From Winogradskyella sp. PG-2 (GTDB taxonomy: Bacteria; Bacteroidota; Bacteroidia; Flavobacteriales; Flavobacteriaceae): a stretch of 64,000 nt of DNA. A model generated the notes under the pieces. It made no database searches. It saw nothing but the letters and a program-made list of their open reading frames with translations, and was not told where the DNA came from. Below are positions 1-9,246 of the stretch, one piece after another; position 1 is the stretch's first letter; every line of letters starts with the position of its first letter. The stretch covers positions 1,672,001 to 1,736,000 of the forward strand of contig NZ_AP014583.1 of assembly GCF_000828715.1 (NCBI RefSeq). Direction: 5' to 3'. The position numbers and the translations under genes are program-made.

Positions 1-1140
1 CGATGTGCTTTTTTTAAACGCCCGATTAAAAGTAGCTTTACTATTAAAACCAGAATCTAATGCTATACCCAGAAGTGTTGAGGTTTTGTGTTCGCCAAGA
101 CTCAACTTTTCTTTAACAGATTCAATTCTGTGATGATTAACAAAGTCGTTAAAGTTCATTTTAAAAGTTGTATTCACAACAGAAGATACGGTTTTGGTAG
201 TTATATTTAATTCATTTGCCACATCTTGCAGTGTTAAACGTGGGTTTTCAAATAAGCGTTTTTCAGACATTAATACTGATAATTTGTCTTTCCAAATCTG
301 ATTGTCTTTTTCGTTTTCAATAGGTTTGATTTCATCATCAGATATTTGAAACTCGTCCTCAAATACATTAATAGTTTTTAGTTTTTCATTAGCTAAAGAA
401 ATTTGTTTAATAACATTAGAATAACCTGTTATTGCTATATAATAAAACACAAATGAAAACGTAATATAATGCCAAAATTGCCTGCCAAACTGACCCCAAT
501 CAGGATTTATAATAAAGAACAAAACACGTAATATTAAAATTCCTAAAAAGGCGATCATAAAATTTCTAATCCATTGAAACAATACAGTTTCAGCATAACT
601 GACCTTATTAAAAACTAATTTTTTGTAGTTAAAATAAAAGCGTAAACTCAATACCAAATAAAAGCTCATTGAAAGCAAACCTAATACTTGATACCAATTG
701 GCTAAATCTTTATCTCGATTATTTGCATAAAAATAATAGTCGTCTAAAATGAGTTTATCAGTTACAAAAACAATCAAACTGTAAATAAGATATAGTACCG
801 CTGGCACAAAATGTAAATAATCTTTTTTTGATATTTTAAAATTATAATTTAGCTGACTTTTGGTATAAAAATAAACTACAGGACCAATAAGAAAAACTTG
901 CATAAAGGGTATAAAAAACAAGATTTCACGACTTAGACCTTTACGGTACCAACCAGCATAACCAAGCATGTGAGGTGCAATATACATGGCATATAAAAAT
1001 AACAGTAGGCTTAACCATTTACTTGCGTTATGATTATTAACAATGCTTTTTCTGAGTGTTAAAAATGAAAAGATAATGCCATGAAAAAAGAAAACGAGTA
1101 ATAGCCCACTCTTTTCATTAAAACTAAAAGTAAAATCCAA
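1..1140 (-). CDS. AraC-family transcriptional regulator with membrane N-terminus (3' end outside window)
   Basis: The visible 380 codons read from a hydrophobic N-terminal half with several predicted membrane segments into a C-terminal AraC-type helix-turn-helix. The first helix region is seen as LQDVANELNITTKTVSSVVN and the second as GFNSKATFNRAFKK, which sits at the window edge, so only the last residues are missing. No ATG precedes the membrane region: the frame is closed by a TAA just upstream, and a TTG at 1140 (reading MDFTFSFNEKS) is the first usable start. Flavobacteria have many such membrane-anchored AraC proteins; the signal sensed here is not evident. It diverges from yraN with a gap of only 65 bp. 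Confidence 0.8.
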   Translation of the reverse strand, partial: MDFTFSFNEKSGLLLVFFFHGIIFSFLTLRKSIVNNHNASKWLSLLLFLYAMYIAPHMLGYAGWYRKGLSREILFFIPFMQVFLIGPVVYFYTKSQLNYNFKISKKDYLHFVPAVLYLIYSLIVFVTDKLILDDYYFYANNRDKDLANWYQVLGLLSMSFYLVLSLRFYFNYKKLVFNKVSYAETVLFQWIRNFMIAFLGILILRVLFFIINPDWGQFGRQFWHYITFSFVFYYIAITGYSNVIKQISLANEKLKTINVFEDEFQISDDEIKPIENEKDNQIWKDKLSVLMSEKRLFENPRLTLQDVANELNITTKTVSSVVNTTFKMNFNDFVNHHRIESVKEKLSLGEHKTSTLLGIALDSGFNSKATFNRAFKKSTS

Positions 1141-1205
1141 TGGGTTTGATTAGAGTTATATAGGTTAATATTATAAAAATACTATTATTTTTCTATTTTA
1201 GAGAG

Positions 1206-1565
1206 ATGGCACAACATAATGAGCTAGGCAAAAAAGGAGAGCAATTAGCAGTAGAGTTTTTACTTAAGAATGACTATACTATTGTTGAACGTAATTATAG
1301 ATTCGAAAAAGCCGAAGTTGATATCATTGCTAAAACGGGTGACATTTTAGCCATTGTAGAAGTAAAAACACGTTCTACGACAGATTTTGGTAATCCTCAG
1401 GATTTTGTAAAACCTAAACAAATTAAAAACCTTGTAAAAGCTGTAGATGAATATGTCATTGAAAATGACTTTGATTTAGAAGTTAGATTCGATATAATCG
1501 CTATTGTTAGAGAAGGGAAGAGATTTAAAATTGAGCATCTAGAAAATGCCTTTTATCATTTCTAA
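1206..1565 (+). CDS. YraN/UPF0102 family protein (putative endonuclease-fold)
   Basis: A 119-residue protein with the signature layout of UPF0102: N-terminal GKKGEQLAVEFL helix, then NYRFEKAEVDIIAK and VEVKTR. The spaced E/D...D...ExK residues resemble the PD-(D/E)XK nuclease core (Glu and Asp in AEVDII, then EVK). It is full length for the family. The cellular role is not settled; a Holliday-junction-resolvase-related fold is the usual prediction. It diverges from the AraC-type regulator and ends 30 bp from the convergent nadD. Confidence 0.88.
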   Translation: MAQHNELGKKGEQLAVEFLLKNDYTIVERNYRFEKAEVDIIAKTGDILAIVEVKTRSTTDFGNPQDFVKPKQIKNLVKAVDEYVIENDFDLEVRFDIIAIVREGKRFKIEHLENAFYHF

Positions 1566-1594
1566 TTACCATGGAAATGGGAATCTCTTTGAAC

Positions 1595-2173
1595 TTACTT
1601 GTAAAAATTCATCTCATCTAAGTATTCCCATACATTCATAGGAAGCATAGGTCTAATATTTTTACCATCCTTAATTTCTTTTCGAATAAAAGTAGATGAT
1701 AATTCCATAATTGGAGCATTAACTTTTTCAATCTTAGGATGATTGTTAAATTGAGACTCTACTTTTCCATCCGATAATCTTGGGTAAACATAAATACTAT
1801 GATTCTCTATAATAAGCTCGTAGTTTTTCCATTTATGGAAGCTTTTTAAATTGTCTTCTCCCATAATTAAAGCAAACTCATGTTCAGGGAATTTTTCAAA
1901 AAGATAGGTAAGTGTGTCTATGGTGTAATTGGGTTGTTTAAGACCAAACTCAATATCACATGGTCTTAGTTTTGTGTAGTCTTTTGTGGCGCGATAAACC
2001 ATCTCTAGGCGTTGCTGATTATCTAACAAACTATTTTTTTTCTTAAAAGGGCTTAGAGGTGTTACTACAAACCAAATTTGATCCAAATCACTATGCTCTG
2101 CCAAATGATTGGCAATAGTTAAATGCCCAACATGTATTGGGTTAAACGTACCAAAATATAAACCAACCTTCAT
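1595..2173 (-). CDS. nadD: Nicotinate-nucleotide adenylyltransferase
   Basis: This enzyme adenylates nicotinate mononucleotide to deamido-NAD in NAD synthesis. The 192-residue product has the nucleotidyltransferase motif GTFNPIHVGH at residues 8-17 and the C-terminal SSTFIRKEI, corresponding to the family ISSTxxR signature. Length is normal for Bacteroidota. It is the last gene of a yicC-gmk-nadD run: its ATG lies 1 bp after the gmk stop codon, so the two are very probably co-transcribed and translationally coupled. Confidence 0.95.
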   Translation of the reverse strand: MKVGLYFGTFNPIHVGHLTIANHLAEHSDLDQIWFVVTPLSPFKKKNSLLDNQQRLEMVYRATKDYTKLRPCDIEFGLKQPNYTIDTLTYLFEKFPEHEFALIMGEDNLKSFHKWKNYELIIENHSIYVYPRLSDGKVESQFNNHPKIEKVNAPIMELSSTFIRKEIKDGKNIRPMLPMNVWEYLDEMNFYK

Positions 2174-2174
2174 C

Positions 2175-2765
2175 TTATTTAGATATAAAATCCGAAACTA
2201 GACTATAAGCATTTTCCAAGGCTTCATCTAATTTAGAGTTAACAACAATAACATCAAAAAGTGGTGCAGTAGCTAATTCTGCTGGTGCTTTTGCAACACG
2301 CATACTTATTTTTTCTTCACTCTCTTCGCCACGATCTTTAAGGCGTCTTACTAATTCATTTAAATCAGGTGGTTTTACAAAAACAGCTAACGTTTGGTCA
2401 GGGAATTTACGTTTTATTCTGAGTCCTCCAGAAACATCAATATCAAAAATAACATGTTTTCCTTTTGCCCAAATGCGCTCTACTTCAGCTTTTAATGTAC
2501 CATAAAAGTTGTCTCTATAGACTTCTTCCCATTCTAGGAATTCATCTGCCTTTATTTTGTTTTTAAATTCTTTGAGCGAGAGATAATAATAATCTTTTCC
2601 ATGTTGTTCATTGCCTCGTGCTTCTCTTGAAGTCGCCGAAATAGAAAACTCTAAATTGAGTTCTTGTTGCTTCAATAAATGACGAACAATGGTTGTTTTT
2701 CCAGATCCTGATGGTGCTGAAAATACAATGAGTTTACCTTCTTTTGTTTTACTTTCTTCTGACAC
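2175..2765 (-). CDS. gmk: Guanylate kinase
   Basis: Guanylate kinase phosphorylates GMP to GDP. A Walker A loop APSGSGKT is at residues 17-24, followed by the GMP-binding SREARGNEQHGKDYYYL region and the lid region RLKDRGEESEEKI. At 196 residues it is full length. It lies between yicC and nadD on the same strand, a common order in Flavobacteriaceae, with 24 bp to yicC and 1 bp to nadD. Confidence 0.96.
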   Translation of the reverse strand: MSEESKTKEGKLIVFSAPSGSGKTTIVRHLLKQQELNLEFSISATSREARGNEQHGKDYYYLSLKEFKNKIKADEFLEWEEVYRDNFYGTLKAEVERIWAKGKHVIFDIDVSGGLRIKRKFPDQTLAVFVKPPDLNELVRRLKDRGEESEEKISMRVAKAPAELATAPLFDVIVVNSKLDEALENAYSLVSDFISK

Positions 2766-2789
2766 AGATTATAATTTTAAAACTTAATA

Positions 2790-3650
2790 TTAAAGAACGT
2801 TCAATAACTGTTCCTTAATTTTCTCTAGTTCATCTTTCATCTGTACCACAAGCTTTTGCATCGGTGCATAATTAGATTTTGAACCAATAGTATTTATCTC
2901 TCTTCCGATTTCTTGAGATATAAAACCGAGTTTTTTACCATTAGAATCATCAGATTTTAGTGTTTTAGTAAAATAATCTAGATGATTGTCTAATCGCACT
3001 TTCTCTTCTGTGATATCAAACTTTTCTATGTAATAGACAAGTTCTTGTTCAAAACGATTTTCATCTACTTTTTCTTTAATATCTGAAACTCCTTTTTCTA
3101 AACGTGCCCTAACACCATCTATACGGTCAGGATCCATAGTGATGACTTCTTGCAGTAAATGTCTTAGTTTAGAAATTCTATTTGTAAAGTCTTGTTCTAA
3201 AATAGCCCCTTCATCTTTTCTGTAGATTACAATTTTAGAAATTGCATCGTGTATTTCTTTGCTAATTGCAGACCATTCTTCTTCATCAATTTCATCACGT
3301 TCTGTGGTTATAGCATCTGGCATGCGCACAGCCATTTTTAAGAATTCTGTATGATCTCCTCCATCAACAACATCCTTGAGTTGCTTTATATACTCTTTAA
3401 CTACAGTTTTGTTAATCTTAGAACTAGTGTCCTCACCAGTAATTTCAACATATAGTGAAAAATCTACTTTTCCTCTAACAAGATTTTTAGCGATTAATTT
3501 CCTAATAATCAACTCTTTTGCACGATACATTGATGGCATACGAGCATTGAGATCTAAACTTTTACTATTTAGTGATTTTAGTTCAATGGATATTTTTTTT
3601 GTTGGGAGCTGAAGTACAGATTTCCCATAACCTGTCATGGATTGTATCAT
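2790..3650 (-). CDS. YicC family endoribonuclease-like protein
   Basis: The product begins MIQSMTGYGKS, the hallmark N-terminus of YicC/YloC proteins, and ends with the family C-terminal region (IGREINTIGSKSNYAPMQKLVVQMKDELEKIKEQL). E. coli YicC has been described as an endoribonuclease; that role is family knowledge, not visible here. The frame could extend to 3677, but I choose the ATG at 3650 because homologues begin with this motif and a -7 box (TACCTTTG, 3682-3675) overlaps the longer start. First gene of the yicC-gmk-nadD operon. Confidence 0.92.
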   Translation of the reverse strand: MIQSMTGYGKSVLQLPTKKISIELKSLNSKSLDLNARMPSMYRAKELIIRKLIAKNLVRGKVDFSLYVEITGEDTSSKINKTVVKEYIKQLKDVVDGGDHTEFLKMAVRMPDAITTERDEIDEEEWSAISKEIHDAISKIVIYRKDEGAILEQDFTNRISKLRHLLQEVITMDPDRIDGVRARLEKGVSDIKEKVDENRFEQELVYYIEKFDITEEKVRLDNHLDYFTKTLKSDDSNGKKLGFISQEIGREINTIGSKSNYAPMQKLVVQMKDELEKIKEQLLNVL

Positions 3651-3674
3651 TAAGACGATGCTATTAAAGTTGCG

Positions 3675-3682
3675 CAAAGGTA
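3675..3682 (-). promoter_or_regulatory. Bacteroidota -7 box for yicC-gmk-nadD
   Basis: On the minus strand the sequence reads TACCTTTG, a full match to TAnnTTTG. It lies 25 bp upstream of the chosen yicC start, predicting a short leader. No TTG -33 box is present at the usual spacing. It helps decide the start codon of yicC. Confidence 0.5.
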
Positions 3683-3724
3683 CAAAAATGAATTGTTATT
3701 TATATTTAAATAGTTTTTGGATAA

Positions 3725-3756
3725 TTGACTTTAAAGTGAAGACTTTTATAACTTTG
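3725..3756 (+). promoter_or_regulatory. Promoter of the thioesterase gene
   Basis: A -33 TTG (3725-3727) and a -7 TAACTTTG (3749-3756) are separated by 21 bp, matching the Bacteroidota housekeeping promoter pattern. The start codon of the downstream gene is at 3781, leaving a leader of roughly 20 nt. Confidence 0.55.
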
Positions 3757-3780
3757 TAACTTATTTTTTAAAGTATTAAT

Positions 3781-4260
3781 ATGTACAAAAAACAGTTTGA
3801 AATCCGATGGAGTGATGTAGATGCCAATGGGCATTTAGCCAATTCTGCATATACCAATTTTATGAGCCACGCAAGGATGTCTTTCTTTAGTGAACAAGGC
3901 TTTTCCATGCCAGAAATTAGAAAGCATAATGTTGGACCAGTAGTGTTTTATGAGCATATGTATTATTTCAAAGAATCTTTTATAGGAGCACCGATTATCG
4001 TGACTATTGAAGTTTCAGGGTTAAGTGAAGACGGTATGCTTTTTATGTTTGAGCATAATTTTTATAATGAAAAAGGTGAAAATTTAGCTTATTGTGAAAT
4101 GCAAGGAGGATGGATAGATCTAAAAGCTAGAAAGTTGACAGGTTTACCAGAGCCTTTGTTAGTCTTGGCAGGCAAATTCCCAAAGTCTAAGACTTTTAAA
4201 GTACTGACAAAATCAGATACTCGTAAACATGGAGTGAAGCCAAAACCAATGGGGCTTTAA
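3781..4260 (+). CDS. Acyl-CoA thioesterase, hotdog fold (4HBT family)
   Basis: The 159-residue protein opens with FEIRWSDVDANGHLANSAYTNFMSHARM, the 4HBT thioesterase motif in which the Asp after WSDVD and the downstream His/Asn form the active-site region. It is single-domain and cytosolic by appearance. The natural acyl-CoA substrate cannot be told from sequence. It has its own promoter and converges with the next gene, with only 2 bp between stop codons. Confidence 0.85.
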   Translation: MYKKQFEIRWSDVDANGHLANSAYTNFMSHARMSFFSEQGFSMPEIRKHNVGPVVFYEHMYYFKESFIGAPIIVTIEVSGLSEDGMLFMFEHNFYNEKGENLAYCEMQGGWIDLKARKLTGLPEPLLVLAGKFPKSKTFKVLTKSDTRKHGVKPKPMGL

Positions 4261-4262
4261 AA

Positions 4263-5396
4263 TCATTTAAAGACTGAGTGCTGTTTAAAAGACTTTATTT
4301 TTACATTCTTTATAAATGGTTTTAAAATCTGATTTGGCAAATAGCGCTTATGCTTACAATAGCAAATTAATGCTTTTGGTTGAGCGCCAAGAGTACTCTT
4401 AATTTCTGAAGCTGTTCTTCCTAAATTAATTTGTGATGATTTTGTCTCGATACCAAGTCGTAAATAATCATTTAATATTCTTGGGTATATAGCAAATTCT
4501 TTATTATTTGCATAATCAATACCAATAAAGTGTGCATCGAGATTAGTTTCGTTTTGCATTGCAGATAAGAACCCGACTAACTTTTCATTTAAGAAATAAC
4601 CTTTCACAATAAATTTCTCTCCGAAAGATTCTTTAAGATTCTTATAAGTATCAAGGTTTAAAACCTGAGCATTAAAATCAGCATTACTAATGGTGTTTTG
4701 ATATAATGCTTGAAGCTCATCTTTGTGAGTTTTAATATCTTCTTTTGTAAATAACTTAGCCTTTAATTTTTTGCTTTTAGAATCTGTTTTATTCGCTTTT
4801 ACACGGTATTTAGATTTTAATGCGCTTTTATAATCTTCAAACGAATGCCATTCTGGTTTTAAAGTTATAATCATATTTGGTTCCACTTGCATTGCTGCAT
4901 AATCATAAGATTTTAAGTGATCTGTAATATGAAGTGATTCGTTTTCAAAGTCTTTAACAAATATAGCATTGAGTCTTTTAGTTGCCTTAGATAATTGCTT
5001 TACAACTTTAGCTATAGCATTAAAAGTTTCAACTTTAGGTTCTCCATCTTTTAAAAATGTTCCATATTCTCCACTCAAGAACACGTTACCACAAAAGAGA
5101 ACTTTTATTTGATTATTACAAAACATATTATTTACAACGCTTCTAATTTTACTAGACATTCTAATGTTTTGAGTAATGGTTTCAACTCCTATAGTTAGGA
5201 TTTGAGTATTAGCGAAAGCAACAGCTTCTTCGTCTTTTAATATAAAGATATAATTGAATTCAATGTCAGTATTGGCAACCTCAAAACTCTTTAAAAATTC
5301 AGGAGAATAATAAATGTTAGTACAACAGTTTACACTATCCCAATATTTTTTCGGAATGACATCTACTGATTTAAATATTTTAGAGTTTAAAGACAA
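4263..5396 (-). CDS. FemAB/GNAT-like acyltransferase-fold protein, function unknown
   Basis: A 377-residue soluble protein that resembles the peptidogalycan/FemAB-related group of the acetyltransferase superfamily: a basic linker (KSKYRVKANKTDSKSKKLKAK) in mid-protein is followed by a GNAT-like half (FLNEKLVGFLSAMQNETNLDAHFIGIDY, then YPRILNDYLRLGIETKSSQINLGRTASEIKSTLGAQP). The GRTASEIKSTLGA block is characteristic of this family. I assign no substrate. It is 1 bp downstream of the EamA transporter gene and probably shares its transcript. Confidence 0.6.
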   Translation of the reverse strand: MSLNSKIFKSVDVIPKKYWDSVNCCTNIYYSPEFLKSFEVANTDIEFNYIFILKDEEAVAFANTQILTIGVETITQNIRMSSKIRSVVNNMFCNNQIKVLFCGNVFLSGEYGTFLKDGEPKVETFNAIAKVVKQLSKATKRLNAIFVKDFENESLHITDHLKSYDYAAMQVEPNMIITLKPEWHSFEDYKSALKSKYRVKANKTDSKSKKLKAKLFTKEDIKTHKDELQALYQNTISNADFNAQVLNLDTYKNLKESFGEKFIVKGYFLNEKLVGFLSAMQNETNLDAHFIGIDYANNKEFAIYPRILNDYLRLGIETKSSQINLGRTASEIKSTLGAQPKALICYCKHKRYLPNQILKPFIKNVKIKSFKQHSVFK

Positions 5397-5397
5397 A

Positions 5398-6291
5398 TCA
5401 ATTGACTTTATTAGATTTTCGAGAAACTAAATATACACCAGAAAAAATAAGAACCATAGCAACAATTTTCAAAGAATCAATACTATCAGCATCCATGATA
5501 ATAGCAAATAGGCCAGCAATTACAGGTTGCAAATAAATAAAGATACCAACAGTTGATGCTTTAAGTTTATTTAGAGCTATTGGGTTGAGTAAATAGGTTC
5601 CAAATGTTGCACCAACTACCACAAATAAAATTAAAAAGTAAACATATGGTGTAAATACTTGCCATTCTACTTCTTGTAATTGATTATACCCAAATGGTAA
5701 AACCATAAAAAATCCAAACAAAAACAACCATTTTATAAATGTAAATGGATGATATTTAGCGGTAAGTTGTTTGATTAGTATAATATAAATACTATAGAAA
5801 ATAGAGTTAATAAAAATAAAAGTATTACCTAGTAATACATTATCTCCTACACGATCCGAATCTCCAAAAAGAGTTAATGCTAATGCTCCTGCAAGTGCTA
5901 AGCCTAAGCCTAAGACTTTTAAGCCAGTAATTTTTTCTTTTAAAACTATGGAGGATAAGATTAAAATAAGAACAGGGTTAATAGTAATTATTGCTGAAGC
6001 ATGAATTGGAGTCGTCAATTCAACACCTTTAATATAAAAAAGCATATTAATGGCAACACCAAAAACTGCAGCAACAAAAAACTTAAAATAGTCTTTTCGT
6101 TCTACTTTTTCTTTTGGTAGCCATATACTAATAAGCCAAAACAAAATTGCAGCTCCTCCAACTCTTAATATAGTTAGAGCAAAGGGCTTTACGTAGTTTT
6201 CATTCATCACTATTTTTGCAAACGTATAGTTCAATCCATATAAGACTTGGACCATTAAAAGTGCAAAAATGGCAAAGCTTCTGCTATTCAT
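5398..6291 (-). CDS. EamA/DMT-family transporter
   Basis: A 297-residue integral membrane protein with about ten hydrophobic segments and two EamA repeats; the first contains MVQVLYGLNYTFAKIVM and the end of each repeat shows the family pattern (LGLALAGALALTLFG; VLIFSGVYLV). Members export small metabolites or amino acids; the substrate here is unknown. Its start overlaps the 3' end of the upstream Spx/ArsC-like gene by 8 bp. Confidence 0.88.
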   Translation of the reverse strand: MNSRSFAIFALLMVQVLYGLNYTFAKIVMNENYVKPFALTILRVGGAAILFWLISIWLPKEKVERKDYFKFFVAAVFGVAINMLFYIKGVELTTPIHASAIITINPVLILILSSIVLKEKITGLKVLGLGLALAGALALTLFGDSDRVGDNVLLGNTFIFINSIFYSIYIILIKQLTAKYHPFTFIKWLFLFGFFMVLPFGYNQLQEVEWQVFTPYVYFLILFVVVGATFGTYLLNPIALNKLKASTVGIFIYLQPVIAGLFAIIMDADSIDSLKIVAMVLIFSGVYLVSRKSNKVN

Positions 6292-6637
6292 GTATAGCTT
6301 GTTTTGCGGCTTCTACTATTTTTTTAGAATTACCAATAAAGATTAGATTATTGAATAAAATTACTGGACGTTTTAAAAACGTGTAGTGTTCTAAAATAGA
6401 GTTTTTATAATCGTTTTCAAAGAGTGATTTCTCTTTTAGACCTAATTCTTTATATAACCTTGCTCTTTTACTAAATAGACTTTCGTAGCTGTCAGTTAGT
6501 GTTCTCATCTCATCAATTTGAGACTCAGTCATTAGCTCTGTTTTTATATCCTGGAGTATAAAATCTTTAGGCAAATTAAGTTCAGTAATAATTCTTGTAC
6601 ACGTATTACATGTACTTAAATAATATATTTTTTTCAT
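6284..6637 (-). CDS. Spx/ArsC-like thioredoxin-fold protein
   Basis: The 117-residue protein starts MKKIYYLSTCNTCTR, giving a CxxC pair at Cys10 and Cys13 followed by Arg15, and carries the downstream LKRPVILFNN segment with the conserved Arg-Pro of the ArsC/Spx family. It could be an arsenate-reductase-like or regulatory thioredoxin-fold protein; no arsenic resistance genes are nearby. It is first in a three-gene run with the EamA transporter and the FemAB/GNAT-like gene. Confidence 0.75.
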   Translation of the reverse strand: MKKIYYLSTCNTCTRIITELNLPKDFILQDIKTELMTESQIDEMRTLTDSYESLFSKRARLYKELGLKEKSLFENDYKNSILEHYTFLKRPVILFNNLIFIGNSKKIVEAAKQAIHE

Positions 6638-6720
6638 ATCCGAATTCTATATAATTTTGATGCTACAAAGTAATCGTAATTAATGTGAATTTTAATTACA
6701 TTTAGGAAAAATATAATCTT

Positions 6721-7176
6721 ATGAATTGGGAATTTGATGTTGCTATAAAAAATAGAACATTATTAAAAAGTTTTATTGAAAATCATACTTTAAAAGAATT
6801 GAATAAAGTACCTGATGGTTTTAGTAATAATATCATTTGGAATATTGCACATACAATTGTTACGCAACAAATATTGGTCTATAGATTATCTGGTTTGCGA
6901 ATGGTTTTATCTGATGAGATGGTTACAACCTTTAAAAAAGGAACAAAAACTGAACGCAATTTATCTCAAGCCGAAGTGGATACTATTAAAGGTTTATTGT
7001 TTTCGCCAATTGAAAAAACGAAGGAAGATTACGACAATAAAATTTTTCAGACTTATAATCAATATACAGTGAGTACAAAAAGTACATTAAGTAATGTCGA
7101 AGATGCTATAAGTTTTAATAATTTTCATGAAGGCATACATTTAGGTTATATTTTAGCACTTAGAAAATCGTTATAG
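6721..7176 (+). CDS. DinB-like (four-helix bundle) protein
   Basis: A 151-residue protein with the DinB/YfiT-like layout: His in NIIWNIAHTIV near residue 44 and a C-terminal HEGIHLGYILALR whose two histidines would complete a three-His metal site. Related enzymes include thiol-dependent transferases, but no substrate can be inferred. This is the DinB superfamily and not DNA polymerase IV. It lies 4 bp before the antiporter gene on the same strand. Confidence 0.75.
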   Translation: MNWEFDVAIKNRTLLKSFIENHTLKELNKVPDGFSNNIIWNIAHTIVTQQILVYRLSGLRMVLSDEMVTTFKKGTKTERNLSQAEVDTIKGLLFSPIEKTKEDYDNKIFQTYNQYTVSTKSTLSNVEDAISFNNFHEGIHLGYILALRKSL

Positions 7177-7180
7177 ATTT

Positions 7181-8428
7181 ATGGATTACTACTCAATTGC
7201 TACAGTTTTAATTGTCTTATCAGCAATCTTTGGTTACATCAATGTAAAGTTTTTAAAATTACCTATTACCATTGGTTTAATGTTGATTACCATTGTGTTT
7301 ACCATAGTCTTGGTTGGTGTTGCTCAGTTTGATGACACATTACTTGCAAGAGAGAAAGCATTTATCTCTAGTATTGATTTTGAAACTGTTCTGCTAGATA
7401 TTATGTTAAGTTTCCTGCTTTTTGCAGGTGCTTTGCATACTAATTTTAATCAATTAAAGATTCAACGAGGGCCTATTTTAGCGTTCGCTACTTTAGGTGT
7501 TTTAATCTCAACATTTTTAGTTGGTATTGTAATGTTCTACGTTTTACAATTGATGGGATCAAATGTTAAATTCATTTACTGCTTATTATTTGGTGCTTTG
7601 ATTTCTCCTACAGATCCTATTGCAGTTTTAGGGATTTTAAAAAAAGCAGGAGCACCAAAAAAACTGGAAACTAAAATTGTTGGTGAATCCTTATTTAATG
7701 ATGGAGTAGGTGTTGTGGTATTCTTAACTATTTTCGCCATTGCTTCAAAGCCCAATGCTGCGATTTCGTTTTCAGATATTGCTACTTTGTTTGGTCAAGA
7801 AGTTATTGGAGGAGTAGCTTTAGGGTTATTATTGGGATGGATTACCTATCGTTTAATGAAGTCTATAGATAACTACGAAATCGAAGTAATTTTAACTTTA
7901 GCTACTGTAATGGGAGGTACCATGTTGGCCCACAAATTCCATTTATCTGCACCTCTAGCAATGGTAACTGCGGGACTTATAGTAGGTAATGATACCGTTA
8001 GAAATTCAGCGATGTCAGAGACAACCGAAGCATATGTGGATAAATTTTGGGAGCTCATTGATGTATTATTAAATACTATTTTGTTTGTAATGATTGGTAT
8101 GGAAATGCTCGTTTTAACCCTAGAAGGAAAATTTATTTATGCAGGTTTATTAGCTATTCCTATTATTTTAATGTGTCGTTATATTTCTTTATGGTTGCCC
8201 ATTAAATTCTTTGCTAAACGATTAGATTTTGTACCCAAAACAAACTTAATAATGACTTGGGGAGGATTGCGAGGTGGAATTTCTATTGCCTTAGCATTAA
8301 GTTTAACTAAAGAAATGCATAGAGAATTGTTCTTAGTAATTACTTATGTGGTAGTTGTTGTTTCTATAGTTGGTCAAGGTTTAACGGTAGAACCAATTAT
8401 AAAACGATTGACCAGAGAGACAGACTAA
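7181..8428 (+). CDS. Cation:proton antiporter, CPA1/NhaP type
   Basis: A 415-residue membrane protein with 11-13 hydrophobic segments. The ion-binding core is seen as GALISPTDPIAVLGIL followed by KIVGESLFNDGVGVVVF, the conserved TDP and ND motifs of CPA1 Na+/H+ exchangers, and WGGLRGGISIALAL in a later helix. It should exchange Na+ (or K+) for H+ at the inner membrane, sensible for a marine bacterium. The stop codon overlaps that of the convergent lipoprotein gene by 4 bp. Confidence 0.92.
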   Translation: MDYYSIATVLIVLSAIFGYINVKFLKLPITIGLMLITIVFTIVLVGVAQFDDTLLAREKAFISSIDFETVLLDIMLSFLLFAGALHTNFNQLKIQRGPILAFATLGVLISTFLVGIVMFYVLQLMGSNVKFIYCLLFGALISPTDPIAVLGILKKAGAPKKLETKIVGESLFNDGVGVVVFLTIFAIASKPNAAISFSDIATLFGQEVIGGVALGLLLGWITYRLMKSIDNYEIEVILTLATVMGGTMLAHKFHLSAPLAMVTAGLIVGNDTVRNSAMSETTEAYVDKFWELIDVLLNTILFVMIGMEMLVLTLEGKFIYAGLLAIPIILMCRYISLWLPIKFFAKRLDFVPKTNLIMTWGGLRGGISIALALSLTKEMHRELFLVITYVVVVVSIVGQGLTVEPIIKRLTRETD

Positions 8429-9144
8429 TTGAAATTTAGATAAGACTCTAAATCTTCAAAAGGAATAACAAATTCAGTATAACCTTCATTATATGTGGCA
8501 ACTTCATATATATTGTATAATAAAACTAAACCATCGTCTGTGAAACCGATATTGTCTGGTAATTGAAATGGTTTTCCGAAAAAGAAATCTTCCATTTTTA
8601 AGTTTTCATTTTCAATTTCTAGTGATTTGATAAAGTTGGTCTTAGCAAGACCTTTAAAATCGCCAATATTTTTAATGATTTCATTTAGACTTAGAATTTC
8701 ACCTGTCTTAGCATTAAGATTTATAAATGAAATAACATCACTTCCATGTGCACCACCTTTAAATTGATAAGTACTGATAGCAATAGTAATGATACCTGCT
8801 GATTGATAGGTTTTTTCAGTTTCAATGTGAAGTTCCCAAATAGTTTCTGAAGCATCCGAAAAATCCTTTTTAAAATCGAGATATTCTGTGTTAAAATCAG
8901 CTAAAACTGAATATAGATCTTTCATATTTCCTTCTACACCTAATGAAGAAATTATTGACCGTTTTATATTACTATTAATAACTTCACTTAAGTCACTATT
9001 ACCTTCTGCCTTATCATAAGTTGCTGATATATCAGCTTCAAATGATTTTTCAATTGATGAGGTTTTAAAAGTTGCTGGTTTAAATTCAGAGGTACACGAA
9101 TTTAAAATCAGTAACAGAAATAAAAGGCGCAATGTTCGTTTCAA
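8425..9144 (-). CDS. Lipoprotein with DUF4163 and RsiV-like (DUF3298) domains
   Basis: A 239-residue predicted lipoprotein: hydrophobic signal ending LILNSC gives a lipobox with Cys at about residue 17. The region around SAGIITIAISTYQFKGGAHG is the DUF4163 pattern, followed by an RsiV/DUF3298-like part (FINLNAKTGEILSLNEII and the C-terminal YEVATYNEGYTEFVIPFEDL). RsiV is a lysozyme-binding anti-sigma factor in Bacillus, but no sigma factor is adjacent here and no membrane helix is retained, so that function cannot be transferred. Confidence 0.75.
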   Translation of the reverse strand: MKRTLRLLFLLLILNSCTSEFKPATFKTSSIEKSFEADISATYDKAEGNSDLSEVINSNIKRSIISSLGVEGNMKDLYSVLADFNTEYLDFKKDFSDASETIWELHIETEKTYQSAGIITIAISTYQFKGGAHGSDVISFINLNAKTGEILSLNEIIKNIGDFKGLAKTNFIKSLEIENENLKMEDFFFGKPFQLPDNIGFTDDGLVLLYNIYEVATYNEGYTEFVIPFEDLESYLNFN

Positions 9145-9211
9145 AAGAAATAAGTTTAACCAAATACGTAATAAAGGTATTGTATAGATCTCAATACAAC
9201 GAATTATAGAT

Positions 9212-9219
9212 TAAATTTG
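9212..9219 (+). promoter_or_regulatory. -7 box upstream of cystathionine gamma-synthase
   Basis: TAAATTTG matches TAnnTTTG and lies 27 bp before the ATG. I found no TTG at the usual -33 spacing, so support is the -7 element only. Confidence 0.4.
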
Positions 9220-9246
9220 TTGTAACTCATCGTTATAATTTATTTC

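Noticed and set aside
6721..7176. Calling the DinB-like protein a DNA polymerase IV
   Set aside because: The name is shared but the fold is a four-helix bundle with a His metal site; the real Y-family polymerase is at 37484-38701.
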